Notes under the pieces: model-generated | Seen by the model: only the letters and a program-made list of their open reading frames with translations | What the model was told of the DNA's origin: nothing | Database searches by the model: none | Program-made: the position numbers and the translations under genes | Source of the DNA: Anoxybacillus mongoliensis | GTDB taxonomy: Bacteria > Bacillota > Bacilli > Bacillales > Anoxybacillaceae | Assembly: GCF_014201515.1 (NCBI RefSeq) | Contig: NZ_JACHEQ010000008.1 | Coordinates: 62,001-126,000, forward strand | Length of the DNA stretch: 64,000 nt | Direction: 5' to 3' | Part shown: in pieces, positions 29,603-38,404 of the stretch | Layout of the letters: each line of letters opens with the position of its first letter | Numbering within the stretch: position 1 is the first letter of the stretch

Positions 29603-32248
29603 ATGAATGATCGCTTTGTCGTCGTCGATATTGAAACGACAGGAAATGCCCCGAAAAAAGAAGATCGCATCATTCAAATTGGTTTTGTCGTCATCGAGGG
29701 CGACAAAGTTTGCGAAAGTTTTTCAACATTTATTCAGCCAGAGCGAGACATTCCTCCTTTTATTCAACAGTTAACGGGCATTGATTATACGATGGTGCAT
29801 GATGCTCCGCCGTTTCACTATATTGCCCCAATGCTTGTTGAAAAATGGAAAGGAGCTTATTTCGTAGCGCATAACGTTCATTTCGACTGGGCATTTTTAC
29901 AAGAGGAGTTTATTCGAAGCGGCATACAACCGCCGACATGTCGGCTTTTAGATACGGTGGAGCTCGCCCGTTTTCTTATGCCGACACAGTCAAGCTATAA
30001 GTTGAATCATTTAGCTGAAGCGTTGTCGCTTGCACATGATCGTCCTCATCAAGCAGATTGCGACGCAGAAGCGACAGCCCAACTGCTTCTTTTTTTACTG
30101 CATAAGCTATCTCATTTACCGCTTGTGACATTAAAACAACTGCGCCGACACAGTCAAGCGCTAAAGAGTGAGTTAACTGCTCTTTTAGATCAATACATCA
30201 CTAAAAAAGAACGCTCTCTTCAGCAGAACGAAGAAACGGTTGAATATGAAGGGGTCGCTTTAAAAAAATGGTTTTCGCCAAAACAAACTGACAACCGTAA
30301 ACATATTCCATCTTTTTCACAATGGCTTGCGACAAACCCATTTGTTTCGCCATTTGAATATCGAGCTGGACAAAAACAAATGATGGAAGACGTCGACTAC
30401 GCGTTACAAACGTGTCAACATGCACTCATTGAAGCAGGAACAGGCATTGGAAAAACGATGGCGTACTTACTTCCTTCTGTTTTTTATGCGGTAAAGCAAC
30501 AGCGACCTGTCGTCATTAGCACACATACGCTCCAGTTGCAAAAACAAATGATTGAAAAAGAATTACCGAGGGTCACACAGCTTGTTCCTTTTTCATTTAC
30601 AACAGCTGTTTTGAAAGGCAAACGAAATTATATTAGCGTAAAAAAATTTGCTCGTACGTTAGACGATATAGATACGAACTACGACATTGCTTTAACAAAA
30701 TGTCAATTGCTCGTCTGGTTAACAGAAACAGAGACAGGTGATGTCGATGAACTAAACTTAACTGCGGGAGGTACGTTATTTTGGGAAGATGTGCATAGCG
30801 ATGACACGAATGAGGAATACGATTTTTTTGTTCGTGCCAAAGAACAAGCAAAACATGCGCATATCATTATTACAAACCATTCGTTCGTTATGCATGATTT
30901 AACTGCTGACGAAAACTTTCTCCCACCGTATGAACGACTCATCATTGATGAGGCTCATCATTTAGAAGATGTGGCTGCTCATTTTTTCGGAAGGCACGTG
31001 TCATATGAGTACGTTCGTCTACTGTGGACACGAATGAACGACGTTGCTATGATGCACAAAGTGGGTGCACTCCGCTCGTTTCTAGGGGATCTTGAATATG
31101 AACTGAATCAACTATTTCAATCTCTTCGCTATTATGTATTACGGCGACAAAAAGGAAATGGACGTATTCGCTATCGCTTTGTTCCGTGGAAAGAGTATGG
31201 GAAAGAATGGAACGGAACAATTGAATTGCTTATGCGCATTATGAGCACCGTGCAACAATTGTCGCAAATGATAGACGATATTCCAAAAGAAGAGAGGAAA
31301 CCTTTTACAACGTTTATTGACGTTTTATCGACGTTACAACATTTATTAACGAGCGACGACGATGATATTGTTCGCTGGCTAGAAGTAGATGCGAAAGCCG
31401 CTGTAAATGCGATCACAGTCATTTCACAGCCGCTCGATTTAGCCCATTTTTTTGCTGAGCAATTATTTTCACGTAAGCGGAGTGTTATTTTAACTTCAGC
31501 AACGTTAACGACAAACAATCGTTTCTCGTTTATGATTGCTCGGCTTGGTCTTGATGATTTTTATCCGTTTACACGCATCATTCCGTCACCATTTTCGTAT
31601 GAAAAACAAGCCGCACTGATGGTGCCAACAGACTTGCCAACGTTTCCTGCGGTTGCAGTTGAACAATATGCTGAACATGCCGCTCAGCAAATTATTCGTA
31701 TCGCTGAACATACAAAAGGGCGCATGCTTGTATTGTTTACGTCATATGAGCTATTGAAACAAACGTATACCTTCGTAAAACAGCTCAATGACGAGCAATC
31801 ATTTGTATTACTTGCTCAAGGAGTAAGTGGAGGTAATGCAGCGAAGTTAACGCGCCATTTTCAGCAATTTGAACAAGCGATTTTATTTGGCACAAGTAGC
31901 TTTTGGGAAGGGGTAGACCTCCCTGGAAATGAAGTGACATGCGTCGTCATTGTTCGGCTACCATTTGCTCCACCAGATGATCCGGTCATGGAAGCAAAAA
32001 GCGATTATATTCGCGCCAAAGGAGGCAATCCGTTTTACGATTTATCGTTGCCACAAGCGATTTTGCGCTTTAAACAAGGATTTGGACGATTAATTCGTAC
32101 AAAAGAAGATCGAGGAATGATTTTCGTTTTAGATCAGCGATTGTTAACAGCATCGTACAGTAAATATTTTTTGCAATCTCTTCCACCTATTCGGGTATAT
32201 CATGCGCCGCTTGCCGAACTTTTACAACATGTTAATGAGTGGCTATAA
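29603..32248 (+). CDS. dinG: DinG-family exonuclease/helicase
   Basis: 881-residue fusion of an N-terminal DEDD 3'-5' exonuclease domain and a C-terminal superfamily 2 XPD/DinG-like helicase. The exonuclease has VDIETTG (8-14) and a later HQADCDAEATA near residue 149. The helicase has Walker A EAGTGIGKT near residue 277, DEAH near residue 449, and a terminal QGFGRLIRTKEDRG near residue 829. Bacillus DinG lacks the FeS cysteines of the E. coli enzyme and acts mainly as a nuclease; I see no four-cysteine cluster here either. Location after panD is conserved. Confidence 0.93.
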   Translation: MNDRFVVVDIETTGNAPKKEDRIIQIGFVVIEGDKVCESFSTFIQPERDIPPFIQQLTGIDYTMVHDAPPFHYIAPMLVEKWKGAYFVAHNVHFDWAFLQEEFIRSGIQPPTCRLLDTVELARFLMPTQSSYKLNHLAEALSLAHDRPHQADCDAEATAQLLLFLLHKLSHLPLVTLKQLRRHSQALKSELTALLDQYITKKERSLQQNEETVEYEGVALKKWFSPKQTDNRKHIPSFSQWLATNPFVSPFEYRAGQKQMMEDVDYALQTCQHALIEAGTGIGKTMAYLLPSVFYAVKQQRPVVISTHTLQLQKQMIEKELPRVTQLVPFSFTTAVLKGKRNYISVKKFARTLDDIDTNYDIALTKCQLLVWLTETETGDVDELNLTAGGTLFWEDVHSDDTNEEYDFFVRAKEQAKHAHIIITNHSFVMHDLTADENFLPPYERLIIDEAHHLEDVAAHFFGRHVSYEYVRLLWTRMNDVAMMHKVGALRSFLGDLEYELNQLFQSLRYYVLRRQKGNGRIRYRFVPWKEYGKEWNGTIELLMRIMSTVQQLSQMIDDIPKEERKPFTTFIDVLSTLQHLLTSDDDDIVRWLEVDAKAAVNAITVISQPLDLAHFFAEQLFSRKRSVILTSATLTTNNRFSFMIARLGLDDFYPFTRIIPSPFSYEKQAALMVPTDLPTFPAVAVEQYAEHAAQQIIRIAEHTKGRMLVLFTSYELLKQTYTFVKQLNDEQSFVLLAQGVSGGNAAKLTRHFQQFEQAILFGTSSFWEGVDLPGNEVTCVVIVRLPFAPPDDPVMEAKSDYIRAKGGNPFYDLSLPQAILRFKQGFGRLIRTKEDRGMIFVLDQRLLTASYSKYFLQSLPPIRVYHAPLAELLQHVNEWL

Positions 32249-32300
32249 AATTCCCTTTATCAGTGAAAGATAAAAGATGTAGATGAAGGGAGTGAACATT

Positions 32301-33041
32301 TTGCAATGGATGCTATTCTTTTTTGTATTAAGTAGTTTCATGCATCCTTCAACGGCAGGAGAGCACATTCAAAAAATTGATATGATGCTTGAAGAAGAGG
32401 AAATGGCCATTATGTTTTTGCCACTTAGCAACGGAGAAGCGACGTTATTTAAACATGCAAGCGGAAAAACGGTATTGTTAAATACAGGGGCACCGCATAC
32501 GGAGCGAGAACTAAAAAGATGGTTTGAGCATTTCCATATTGCCGAAATCGATGAACTTTTGCTAACGAGTGATGATCAAGAATATGTCGGCAATGTCAAA
32601 TGGATTGAACAAACGTATGGTCCGAAAATAGTGAATGAATGGAAAGAACAAAAAGTATATGAACCTTTTCCGCATTTTCGCATACAGCCACTCTATATAG
32701 CCGATGGAGATGTAACGATGTCCCTTCAATACGGTCAGCTCCGCCTTTTATATATGGCGCATGCTGACAATGATGTCGAGCGAACATTGATGACCATGCC
32801 GCTTCATGATGTAAACATATTAAAAATTGCCCATTTCGGTATAAATGACTATCCGCGGACGTCTTTTTTAAAACATGTCGACCCACAAGTAGCAATCATT
32901 TTCAAAAAGCACGGCAGCTGGCCGAGTGAACGGTTGCTTGAGCGGTTGTACGCGGCGTGGATCGATTGTTATGAGACAAATCGTTTTGGTGTGATTGTAG
33001 TGAAATGCAACTTAGAGGAATACGATGTCATGACATTTTAA
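32301..33041 (+). CDS. Secreted metallo-beta-lactamase-fold protein without metal site (ComEC-like)
   Basis: 246 residues from a TTG at 32301, eight bases after AAGGGAG (an in-frame ATG at 32283 is too close to any binding site). The N-terminus is hydrophobic (residues 3-18), a probable signal peptide or anchor. The rest follows the C-terminal metallo-beta-lactamase domain of ComEC: LLNTG near 59-63, LLLTSDDQEYVG at 86-97 where active enzymes have THxDxDH, then AHFGINDYPRTSFL near 178 and a C-terminal HGSWPSERLLERL. All the metal-binding histidines of the main motif are replaced, so it is probably a pseudoenzyme. Function unknown. Confidence 0.7.
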   Translation: MQWMLFFFVLSSFMHPSTAGEHIQKIDMMLEEEEMAIMFLPLSNGEATLFKHASGKTVLLNTGAPHTERELKRWFEHFHIAEIDELLLTSDDQEYVGNVKWIEQTYGPKIVNEWKEQKVYEPFPHFRIQPLYIADGDVTMSLQYGQLRLLYMAHADNDVERTLMTMPLHDVNILKIAHFGINDYPRTSFLKHVDPQVAIIFKKHGSWPSERLLERLYAAWIDCYETNRFGVIVVKCNLEEYDVMTF

Positions 33042-33045
33042 AAAA

Positions 33046-33062
33046 GGGCCAACATTCGGCCC
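33046..33062 (-). terminator. Hairpin with T-run on the minus strand
   Basis: GGGCC (33046-33050) pairs with GGCCC (33058-33062). The A-run at 33040-33045 becomes a T-run only on the minus strand, so this would stop a leftward transcript. On the plus strand it is followed by GCGG and would be weak. No minus-strand gene lies nearby. Confidence 0.4.
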
Positions 33063-33096
33063 GCGGTGTGTACGATAGGAAATTTTTTAATTCAAA

Positions 33097-33126
33097 TTGA
33101 CCAATGTAGGAAATCGTTGCTACAAT
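33097..33126 (+). promoter_or_regulatory. Promoter of ypmA-ypmB-aspB, with palindrome downstream
   Basis: TTGACC at 33097-33102, 18-base spacer, TACAAT at 33121-33126. Just after it, ACACCGA (33139-33145) and TCGGTGT (33148-33154) form a perfect inverted repeat with a two-base centre, at about +6 to +21, where a repressor could bind. Confidence 0.6.
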
Positions 33127-33224
33127 GAAGATGTTTATACACCGAAATCGGTGTGTAATTGTATTGTTTCCGTTCATGACAAACGATATAAGTAACAAAA
33201 TTTGTGCACATGGAGGATCGGATC

Positions 33225-33395
33225 GTGGAGAGTAAAATCGAAGTATTAGCAACTGTAAAGGTTGAATACTCATCGGACTTATACAAAATTGTTGATTGTT
33301 TGAACCGAACATTAAAAGAAAAAGATTTAATGTTCGGACTAGCGCTTGATGAAGAAAATAAGGAAAAGGCTGTGTTTACGATTTATCGAACGTAA
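33225..33395 (+). CDS. ypmA: Small conserved protein YpmA (DUF4264)
   Basis: 56-residue protein starting at a GTG eight bases after TGGAGG; an in-frame ATG at 33204 lacks a binding site. The pattern MESKIEVLATVKV and a C-terminal FTIYRT match what I recall of Bacillus YpmA. Alternating polar and hydrophobic residues suggest a small alpha/beta fold. Unknown function; conserved upstream of ypmB and aspB. Confidence 0.8.
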   Translation: MESKIEVLATVKVEYSSDLYKIVDCLNRTLKEKDLMFGLALDEENKEKAVFTIYRT

Positions 33396-33407
33396 GAAGG
33401 GATGAAT

Positions 33408-33890
33408 GTGAAAAAAATAGTCATTGCCTTCGTATGTGTGTTGTTCGCTGCTTTATTCCTATATATCGACGCATATAGCGATGCGATATCGTCTAAAAAC
33501 GAAAGCGAACAACGTGCGATGAAACAGGCGGAGAAAAAAGGGATTATCCATATAACTGATGTATATACGTATCGAGGTAGTGACGTATACATCATCGTCA
33601 TAGGCAAAAATGATAAAGATGAACAAATGATTGCGTGGGTGACGGAAAAAGGAAGAGTGGTTGATGTTCGAAAAGCTTCAGAAGGCATTACGAAACAACA
33701 AGCGCAATCGTCTATTAAACCTTATCATCCGAAAGAAGTTGTTTCAGTGAAATTAGGAATGGAAAAAGGGGTCCCGCTATGGGAAATTACATATATTGAC
33801 GAACGAGACCGTTATTCGTTTTATTACGTTCGTTTTGAAGACGGGACCTTTTTGAAAAGATATCATTTTGCGAGGGGGAAGGATTCATGA
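33408..33890 (+). CDS. ypmB: Membrane-anchored PepSY-like protein YpmB
   Basis: About 160 residues with one N-terminal membrane helix (KKIVIAFVCVLFAALFLYI) and an extracytoplasmic part with two weakly similar halves, the layout of DUF5590/PepSY proteins. The GTG at 33408 is better spaced from AAGAAGG than the ATG at 33402. PepSY domains are thought to modulate secreted proteases or cell-wall processes; no direct evidence here. The stop overlaps aspB by four bases. Confidence 0.8.
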   Translation: MKKIVIAFVCVLFAALFLYIDAYSDAISSKNESEQRAMKQAEKKGIIHITDVYTYRGSDVYIIVIGKNDKDEQMIAWVTEKGRVVDVRKASEGITKQQAQSSIKPYHPKEVVSVKLGMEKGVPLWEITYIDERDRYSFYYVRFEDGTFLKRYHFARGKDS

Positions 33891-35074
33891 AGTTAGCGAA
33901 ACGCGTTGCATCATTAACGCCGTCATCAACGCTTGCCATTACAGCGAAAGCAAAAGAATTAAAAGCAGCAGGGCACGATGTCATTGGACTTGGCGCTGGC
34001 GAACCAGATTTTAATACGCCCCAACATATTATGGAAGCCGCTGTAAAAGCGATGTATGACGGCCATACAAAATATACGCCATCTGGTGGGTTAGCAACAC
34101 TCAAGCAAGAGATTATTAAAAAATTTCAGCAAGACCAACAACTTGACTATAAACCGTCAGAAATTATCGTATGTGTCGGGGCGAAGCATGCGCTTTACAC
34201 GCTATTTCAAGTCATTTTAGATGAAGGCGACGAAGTCATTATTCCAACGCCGTATTGGGTGAGCTATCCGGAACAAGTGAAACTAGCAGGAGGCGTACCG
34301 GTATATGTTGAAGGACTTGAAGAAAATGAGTTCAAAATAACACCGGAGCAACTCAAACAGGCGATTACAAATCGCACGAAAGCGGTCATTATTAACTCTC
34401 CAAGTAATCCAACGGGCGTCATTTACACGAAAGAAGAGTTACGGGCGCTCGGTGAAGTATGTTTAGCCCACGATGTGTTGATTGTTTCTGATGAAATTTA
34501 TGAAAAACTCGTTTACGGTGGACATGAACATGTTTCGATTGCTCAGCTCTCACCGGAATTGAAAAAACAAACGATCATCATTAACGGGGTGTCCAAATCA
34601 CATTCCATGACAGGATGGCGCATCGGTTATGCAGCAGGGGATGCCGATATCATTCGCGCCATGACAGATTTAGCGAGCCATAGTACGTCAAACCCAACAT
34701 CGATTGCTCAATACGCTGCCATTGCGGCATATAGCGGATCCCAAGAGCCAGTTGAACAAATGCGTCAAGCGTTTGAAGAACGATTAAATATTATTTACGA
34801 TCGCCTTATTCAAATCCCAGGGTTTTCATGCGTGAAGCCACAAGGTGCGTTTTATTTGTTCCCAAATGCAAAACAAGCGGCAACGATGACTGGATACGAA
34901 AATGTCGATGCGTTTGTCGAAGCGTTGCTTGAAGAGGCGAAAGTCGCACTTGTGCCTGGTTCAGGATTTGGTGCACCAAACAACGTGCGCTTATCATATG
35001 CGACATCGCTTGAGTTACTTCATCAGGCGCTCGATCGTATCGAAACGTTTATTAGTGAAAAAACGCGCGGCTAG
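33887..35074 (+). CDS. aspB: Aspartate aminotransferase
   Basis: Class I PLP aminotransferase interconverting aspartate and oxaloacetate with glutamate/2-oxoglutarate. 395 residues. GLGAGEPDFNTP near residue 34, NSPSNPTG near residue 170, and the PLP lysine in NGVSKSHSMTGWRIGY near residue 237 are clear; the last arginine motif lies in RLSYATS near residue 368. It lies upstream of asnS, whose product charges tRNA with asparagine, derived from aspartate. Confidence 0.95.
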   Translation: MKLAKRVASLTPSSTLAITAKAKELKAAGHDVIGLGAGEPDFNTPQHIMEAAVKAMYDGHTKYTPSGGLATLKQEIIKKFQQDQQLDYKPSEIIVCVGAKHALYTLFQVILDEGDEVIIPTPYWVSYPEQVKLAGGVPVYVEGLEENEFKITPEQLKQAITNRTKAVIINSPSNPTGVIYTKEELRALGEVCLAHDVLIVSDEIYEKLVYGGHEHVSIAQLSPELKKQTIIINGVSKSHSMTGWRIGYAAGDADIIRAMTDLASHSTSNPTSIAQYAAIAAYSGSQEPVEQMRQAFEERLNIIYDRLIQIPGFSCVKPQGAFYLFPNAKQAATMTGYENVDAFVEALLEEAKVALVPGSGFGAPNNVRLSYATSLELLHQALDRIETFISEKTRG

Positions 35075-35097
35075 TCGATATGACTAGCCTTTTCTTT
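35069..35097 (+). terminator. Terminator of aspB
   Basis: GGCTAGTC (35069-35076) and GACTAGCC (35082-35089), eight perfect pairs with a five-base loop, then TTTTCTTT. The aspB stop is in the left arm. Confidence 0.88.
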
Positions 35098-35116
35098 GAG
35101 TGTAAGAACGATCATC

Positions 35117-35143
35117 TTGCGTTTTTTTGTCGAAATGTATAAT
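35117..35143 (+). promoter_or_regulatory. Probable promoter of asnS
   Basis: A perfect TATAAT at 35138-35143, with TTGCGT at 35117-35122 as the best -35, at a short 15-base spacing. The leader to the GTG start is only about 40 bases, too short for a T-box. Confidence 0.45.
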
Positions 35144-35188
35144 ATTGATGATGTACATAACAGTTGAACGTCTTTGGAGGGAATTTTT

Positions 35189-36481
35189 GTGAAAACGACG
35201 ATTGCAGAAGTACATAAATATGTAGGACAAGAAGTAACGATTGGCGCTTGGCTTGCGAATAAACGATCAAGTGGAAAAATCGCTTTTTTACAACTGCGCG
35301 ATGGCACAGGCTTTATTCAAGGAGTTGTAGAAAAAGCGCAAGTAAGTGAAGACGTATTTCAATCAGCAAAAAGCATAACACAAGAAAGTTCACTATATGT
35401 CACAGGTGTTGTGCGCGAAGATAATCGTTCACCGTTTGGATATGAGCTATCTGTCACAAACATTGAACTTATTCATATGGCTGTTGATTATCCAATTACA
35501 CCAAAAGAACACGGTATTGAATTTTTAATGGATCATCGCCATTTATGGCTTCGCTCGAAGCGCCAACATGCGATTATGAAAATTCGTAACGAAGTCATTC
35601 GGGCCACATATGAATTTTTCAATGAAAACGGCTTTGTGAAAGTGGATCCGCCAATTTTAACAGGAAGCGCGCCAGAAGGAACGACAGAATTGTTCCATAC
35701 GAAATATTTTGATGAAGATGCGTATCTTTCACAAAGTGGTCAGCTATATATGGAAGCAGCAGCGATGGCACTTGGCAAAGTATTTTCGTTCGGTCCAACG
35801 TTCCGTGCGGAAAAATCAAAAACGCGCCGTCATTTAATTGAGTTTTGGATGATTGAGCCGGAGATGGCTTTTTATCAATTTGAAGATAACTTACAAGTAC
35901 AAGAACAATACGTTTCTCATATTGTGCAGTCAGTATTGAAAAATTGCCAACTAGAGCTCAAAACGCTCGGTCGTGATACGTCTAAGCTCGAAAATGTCAA
36001 GCCGCCATTTGCGCGCATTACGTATGATGAAGCGATTCAGCTTCTTCATGAGAAAGGATTTAACGACATTCAATGGGGCGATGACTTCGGTGCGCCACAT
36101 GAAACAGCCATTGCGGAAAGTTTTGATAAACCGGTATTTATTACACATTATCCAACGACATTAAAGCCGTTTTATATGCAGCCAGATCCAAACCGTCCAG
36201 AAGTCGTTCTTTGCGCTGACTTAATCGCTCCAGAAGGATACGGCGAAATTATTGGCGGTTCAGAGCGCATTCATGACTACGATTTATTAAAACAACGGTT
36301 AGAAGAACATCAATTGTCGCTTGATGCATATAAATGGTATTTAGAGCTTCGTCAATACGGTTCTGTGCCACATTCAGGTTTCGGACTAGGGCTTGAGCGG
36401 ACCATCGCCTGGATTTGTGGTGTTGAACACGTTCGTGAAACGATTCCGTTTCCACGTTTACTCAATCGTTTATATCCATAA
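35189..36481 (+). CDS. asnS: Asparaginyl-tRNA synthetase
   Basis: Class IIb aminoacyl-tRNA synthetase. The GTG at 35189, seven bases after GGAGGG, gives 430 residues, the same as B. subtilis. An N-terminal OB-fold anticodon-binding domain (about residues 1-100, [23 protein letters not shown]) precedes the catalytic core with motif 2 near [19 protein letters not shown] (residue 204 on) and motif 3 [12 protein letters not shown] near residue 400. Confidence 0.97.
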   Translation: MKTTIAEVHKYVGQEVTIGAWLANKRSSGKIAFLQLRDGTGFIQGVVEKAQVSEDVFQSAKSITQESSLYVTGVVREDNRSPFGYELSVTNIELIHMAVDYPITPKEHGIEFLMDHRHLWLRSKRQHAIMKIRNEVIRATYEFFNENGFVKVDPPILTGSAPEGTTELFHTKYFDEDAYLSQSGQLYMEAAAMALGKVFSFGPTFRAEKSKTRRHLIEFWMIEPEMAFYQFEDNLQVQEQYVSHIVQSVLKNCQLELKTLGRDTSKLENVKPPFARITYDEAIQLLHEKGFNDIQWGDDFGAPHETAIAESFDKPVFITHYPTTLKPFYMQPDPNRPEVVLCADLIAPEGYGEIIGGSERIHDYDLLKQRLEEHQLSLDAYKWYLELRQYGSVPHSGFGLGLERTIAWICGVEHVRETIPFPRLLNRLYP

Positions 36482-36486
36482 TGACG

Positions 36487-36520
36487 AAATCCCCCGTGTT
36501 CACATGGGGGATTTGTTTTA
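36487..36520 (+). terminator. Terminator of asnS
   Basis: AAATCCCCCGTG (36487-36498) pairs with CATGGGGGATTT (36503-36514), 12 pairs with one G-U and loop TTCA, followed by GTTTTA. Confidence 0.85.
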
Positions 36521-36529
36521 TGATATAAT
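36521..36529 (+). promoter_or_regulatory. Extended -10 promoter of dnaD
   Basis: TGATATAAT, a TG one base before a perfect TATAAT, at 36521-36529. A TTCACA at 36499-36504 is the only -35 candidate, 19 bases upstream and inside the preceding terminator. Confidence 0.5.
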
Positions 36530-36548
36530 AGGGCGTGAGGTGTTTGAC

Positions 36549-37220
36549 ATGGATAATGAAATGATTCGCTTTTTTCGTGAAGGAAGCGTGGCCATTCCAC
36601 GGTTATTATTAACGAACTATAAAACGCTTGGATTAAATGAAACAGAGTTTATGTTATTGTTGCACATTCATTCTTTTCTTGAACAAGGAACTTCATTTCC
36701 AACTCCAGATGAAATTGCTGCACGCATGACCATTTCTTCTGAAATGTGCATGCAACAACTGCGAAAGCTTGTACAAAAGGGATTTTTGGCTATTGAAGAG
36801 CGAATGGATAACAACATTCATAGCGAATGTTATTCGCTTGATCCGCTTTGGGAAAAGCTTATTCGCACCGTCTTTCAGGATCGAAAACAAGAGGAACAGC
36901 AAGAGGAACAATTGTACACCGTTTTTGAACATGAATTCGGTCGCCCGCTTTCCCCAATGGAATGTGAGACGCTAGCGATGTGGATGGATCAAGACGAACA
37001 CGACCCTGTAATCATTAAAGCGGCGCTACGCGAGGCGGTATTATCAGGAAAATTAAATTTCCGCTACATCGATCGCATTTTGTTTGAATGGAAAAAGAAT
37101 GGAATTAAAACAATTGAACAAGCGCAACAACATGCCAAAAAGTTTCGTAAAAACCAAGTGAAGCAAGAGCAGCCATATAAACCAACCGTTCCGATTTATA
37201 ATTGGCTTGAACAGTCGTAG
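36549..37220 (+). CDS. dnaD: DNA replication initiation protein DnaD
   Basis: Primosomal protein that works with DnaA, DnaB and DnaI to load the replicative helicase. 223 residues from the ATG at 36549 (GAGGTG six bases upstream). An N-terminal winged-helix DDBH1 domain (about 1-120) and a C-terminal DDBH2 domain (about 128-200) with the FEHEFGRPLSPMECE and YIDRILFEWKKNGI segments are clear. It precedes nth as in B. subtilis. Confidence 0.95.
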   Translation: MDNEMIRFFREGSVAIPRLLLTNYKTLGLNETEFMLLLHIHSFLEQGTSFPTPDEIAARMTISSEMCMQQLRKLVQKGFLAIEERMDNNIHSECYSLDPLWEKLIRTVFQDRKQEEQQEEQLYTVFEHEFGRPLSPMECETLAMWMDQDEHDPVIIKAALREAVLSGKLNFRYIDRILFEWKKNGIKTIEQAQQHAKKFRKNQVKQEQPYKPTVPIYNWLEQS

Positions 37221-37233
37221 AAAGGATGGTTAC

Positions 37234-37884
37234 ATGTTCACGAAGCAACAAATTCGCTACTGTTTAGATGAGATCGCAAACATGTTTCCAAACGCTCATT
37301 GTGAGCTCGTTCATCGCAATCCGTTTGAACTATTAATCGCTGTTGTTTTATCGGCACAATGTACCGATGCGCTCGTCAATAAAGTGACGAAGCAACTATT
37401 TGAGAAATATAAAACACCAGAAGATTACGTGTCTGTTCCACTAGAAGAGCTCCAACAAGACATACGTTCGATCGGACTATATCGCAATAAAGCAAAAAAC
37501 ATTCAGCAACTATGTCGTATATTAATCGAGCAATATAACGGGGAAGTGCCAAAAAGTCGCGATGAACTAATGAAGCTTCCAGGTGTAGGACGGAAAACAG
37601 CGAACGTTGTCATATCTGTTGCATTCGGCGTTCCTGCGATTGCTGTCGATACGCATGTCGAACGAGTGAGTAAACGGCTTGGCATTTGTCGTTGGAAAGA
37701 TTCTGTGTTAGAAGTAGAAGAAACGCTAATGAAAAAAATTCCGAAAGAAGAATGGTCGGTGACCCATCATCGCCTTATTTTTTTTGGACGCTATCATTGT
37801 AAAGCACAATCACCGAAATGTGACGTTTGTCCACTGCTTCATCTCTGTCGAGAAGGAAAAAAACGGATGAAGGGGAAGATGTAA
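37234..37884 (+). CDS. nth: Endonuclease III
   Basis: Bifunctional DNA glycosylase/AP lyase removing oxidised pyrimidines. 216 residues from ATG 37234. The helix-hairpin-helix LPGVGRKTANVV (115-126) carries the catalytic Lys121, Asp139 lies in AVDTHVERVSKRLG, and the 4Fe-4S cluster is bound by Cys189, Cys196, Cys199 and Cys205, all present with the usual spacing. Confidence 0.97.
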   Translation: MFTKQQIRYCLDEIANMFPNAHCELVHRNPFELLIAVVLSAQCTDALVNKVTKQLFEKYKTPEDYVSVPLEELQQDIRSIGLYRNKAKNIQQLCRILIEQYNGEVPKSRDELMKLPGVGRKTANVVISVAFGVPAIAVDTHVERVSKRLGICRWKDSVLEVEETLMKKIPKEEWSVTHHRLIFFGRYHCKAQSPKCDVCPLLHLCREGKKRMKGKM

Positions 37885-38376
37885 ATGATCATTCCAAAAA
37901 CGTTTCAACATCCGCTTTTTTTTACGACCGATACAATGGACGTTTCTACGTTCCAGCCGTTTCCGATGATGATGAAGCATGTGCCATTTTACTACGATAT
38001 GACACAACAGGAGAAAGCGTGGCAACGAAAAGAGCAGTCTCTTCCTGCTATATTTAAACTTTGGGAGGAAGAAAAACATGAACTAGCTCCGTTGTTTGCA
38101 ACTCGTCAAGGGAACAAAGCAAAAGACGGAATGGTTCGAGGGATTAGCTACTTTTTATGTGCGCTACATTGGCTCAATGAACGAGCAGTAAGCAACGTAT
38201 ACGAATGGGAAAAGGAAGTTCAGTCGCTTCCGCTTCGTCCGTTAAATGTTGTGGATCGGCTTTCGTTTATTTTCGTCCGCCCTACTCTTCACCATTCTTT
38301 CGTCCAATTAGATGAACTATTTACCGAACTCATGAAGCTATTTTATAAACAAATGGCTCAACAAAAAAGAGACTGA
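37885..38376 (+). CDS. ypoC: Conserved protein YpoC
   Basis: 163-residue soluble protein of unknown function starting immediately after the nth stop, with GGGGAAG upstream. It is found between nth and ponA in Bacillaceae, which is the main basis for the name. LPAIFKLWEEEKHELAPLF and FLCALHWLNERAV are probable helices; no catalytic motif recognised. Ends inside a bidirectional terminator. Confidence 0.8.
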   Translation: MIIPKTFQHPLFFTTDTMDVSTFQPFPMMMKHVPFYYDMTQQEKAWQRKEQSLPAIFKLWEEEKHELAPLFATRQGNKAKDGMVRGISYFLCALHWLNERAVSNVYEWEKEVQSLPLRPLNVVDRLSFIFVRPTLHHSFVQLDELFTELMKLFYKQMAQQKRD

Positions 38377-38397
38377 GGATTGCACTCAGTCTCTTTT
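38365..38397. terminator. Bidirectional terminator between ypoC and ponA
   Basis: AAAAGAGACTGAG (38365-38377) pairs over 13 bases with CTCAGTCTCTTTT (38385-38397); loop of seven. Both strands have T-runs, and the ypoC stop lies in the left arm. Confidence 0.9.
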
Positions 38398-38404
38398 GTC
38401 ATTA

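Noticed and set aside
35143-35188. T-box riboswitch before asnS
   Set aside because: The leader is only about 45 bases and lacks the T-box sequence and specifier stem.
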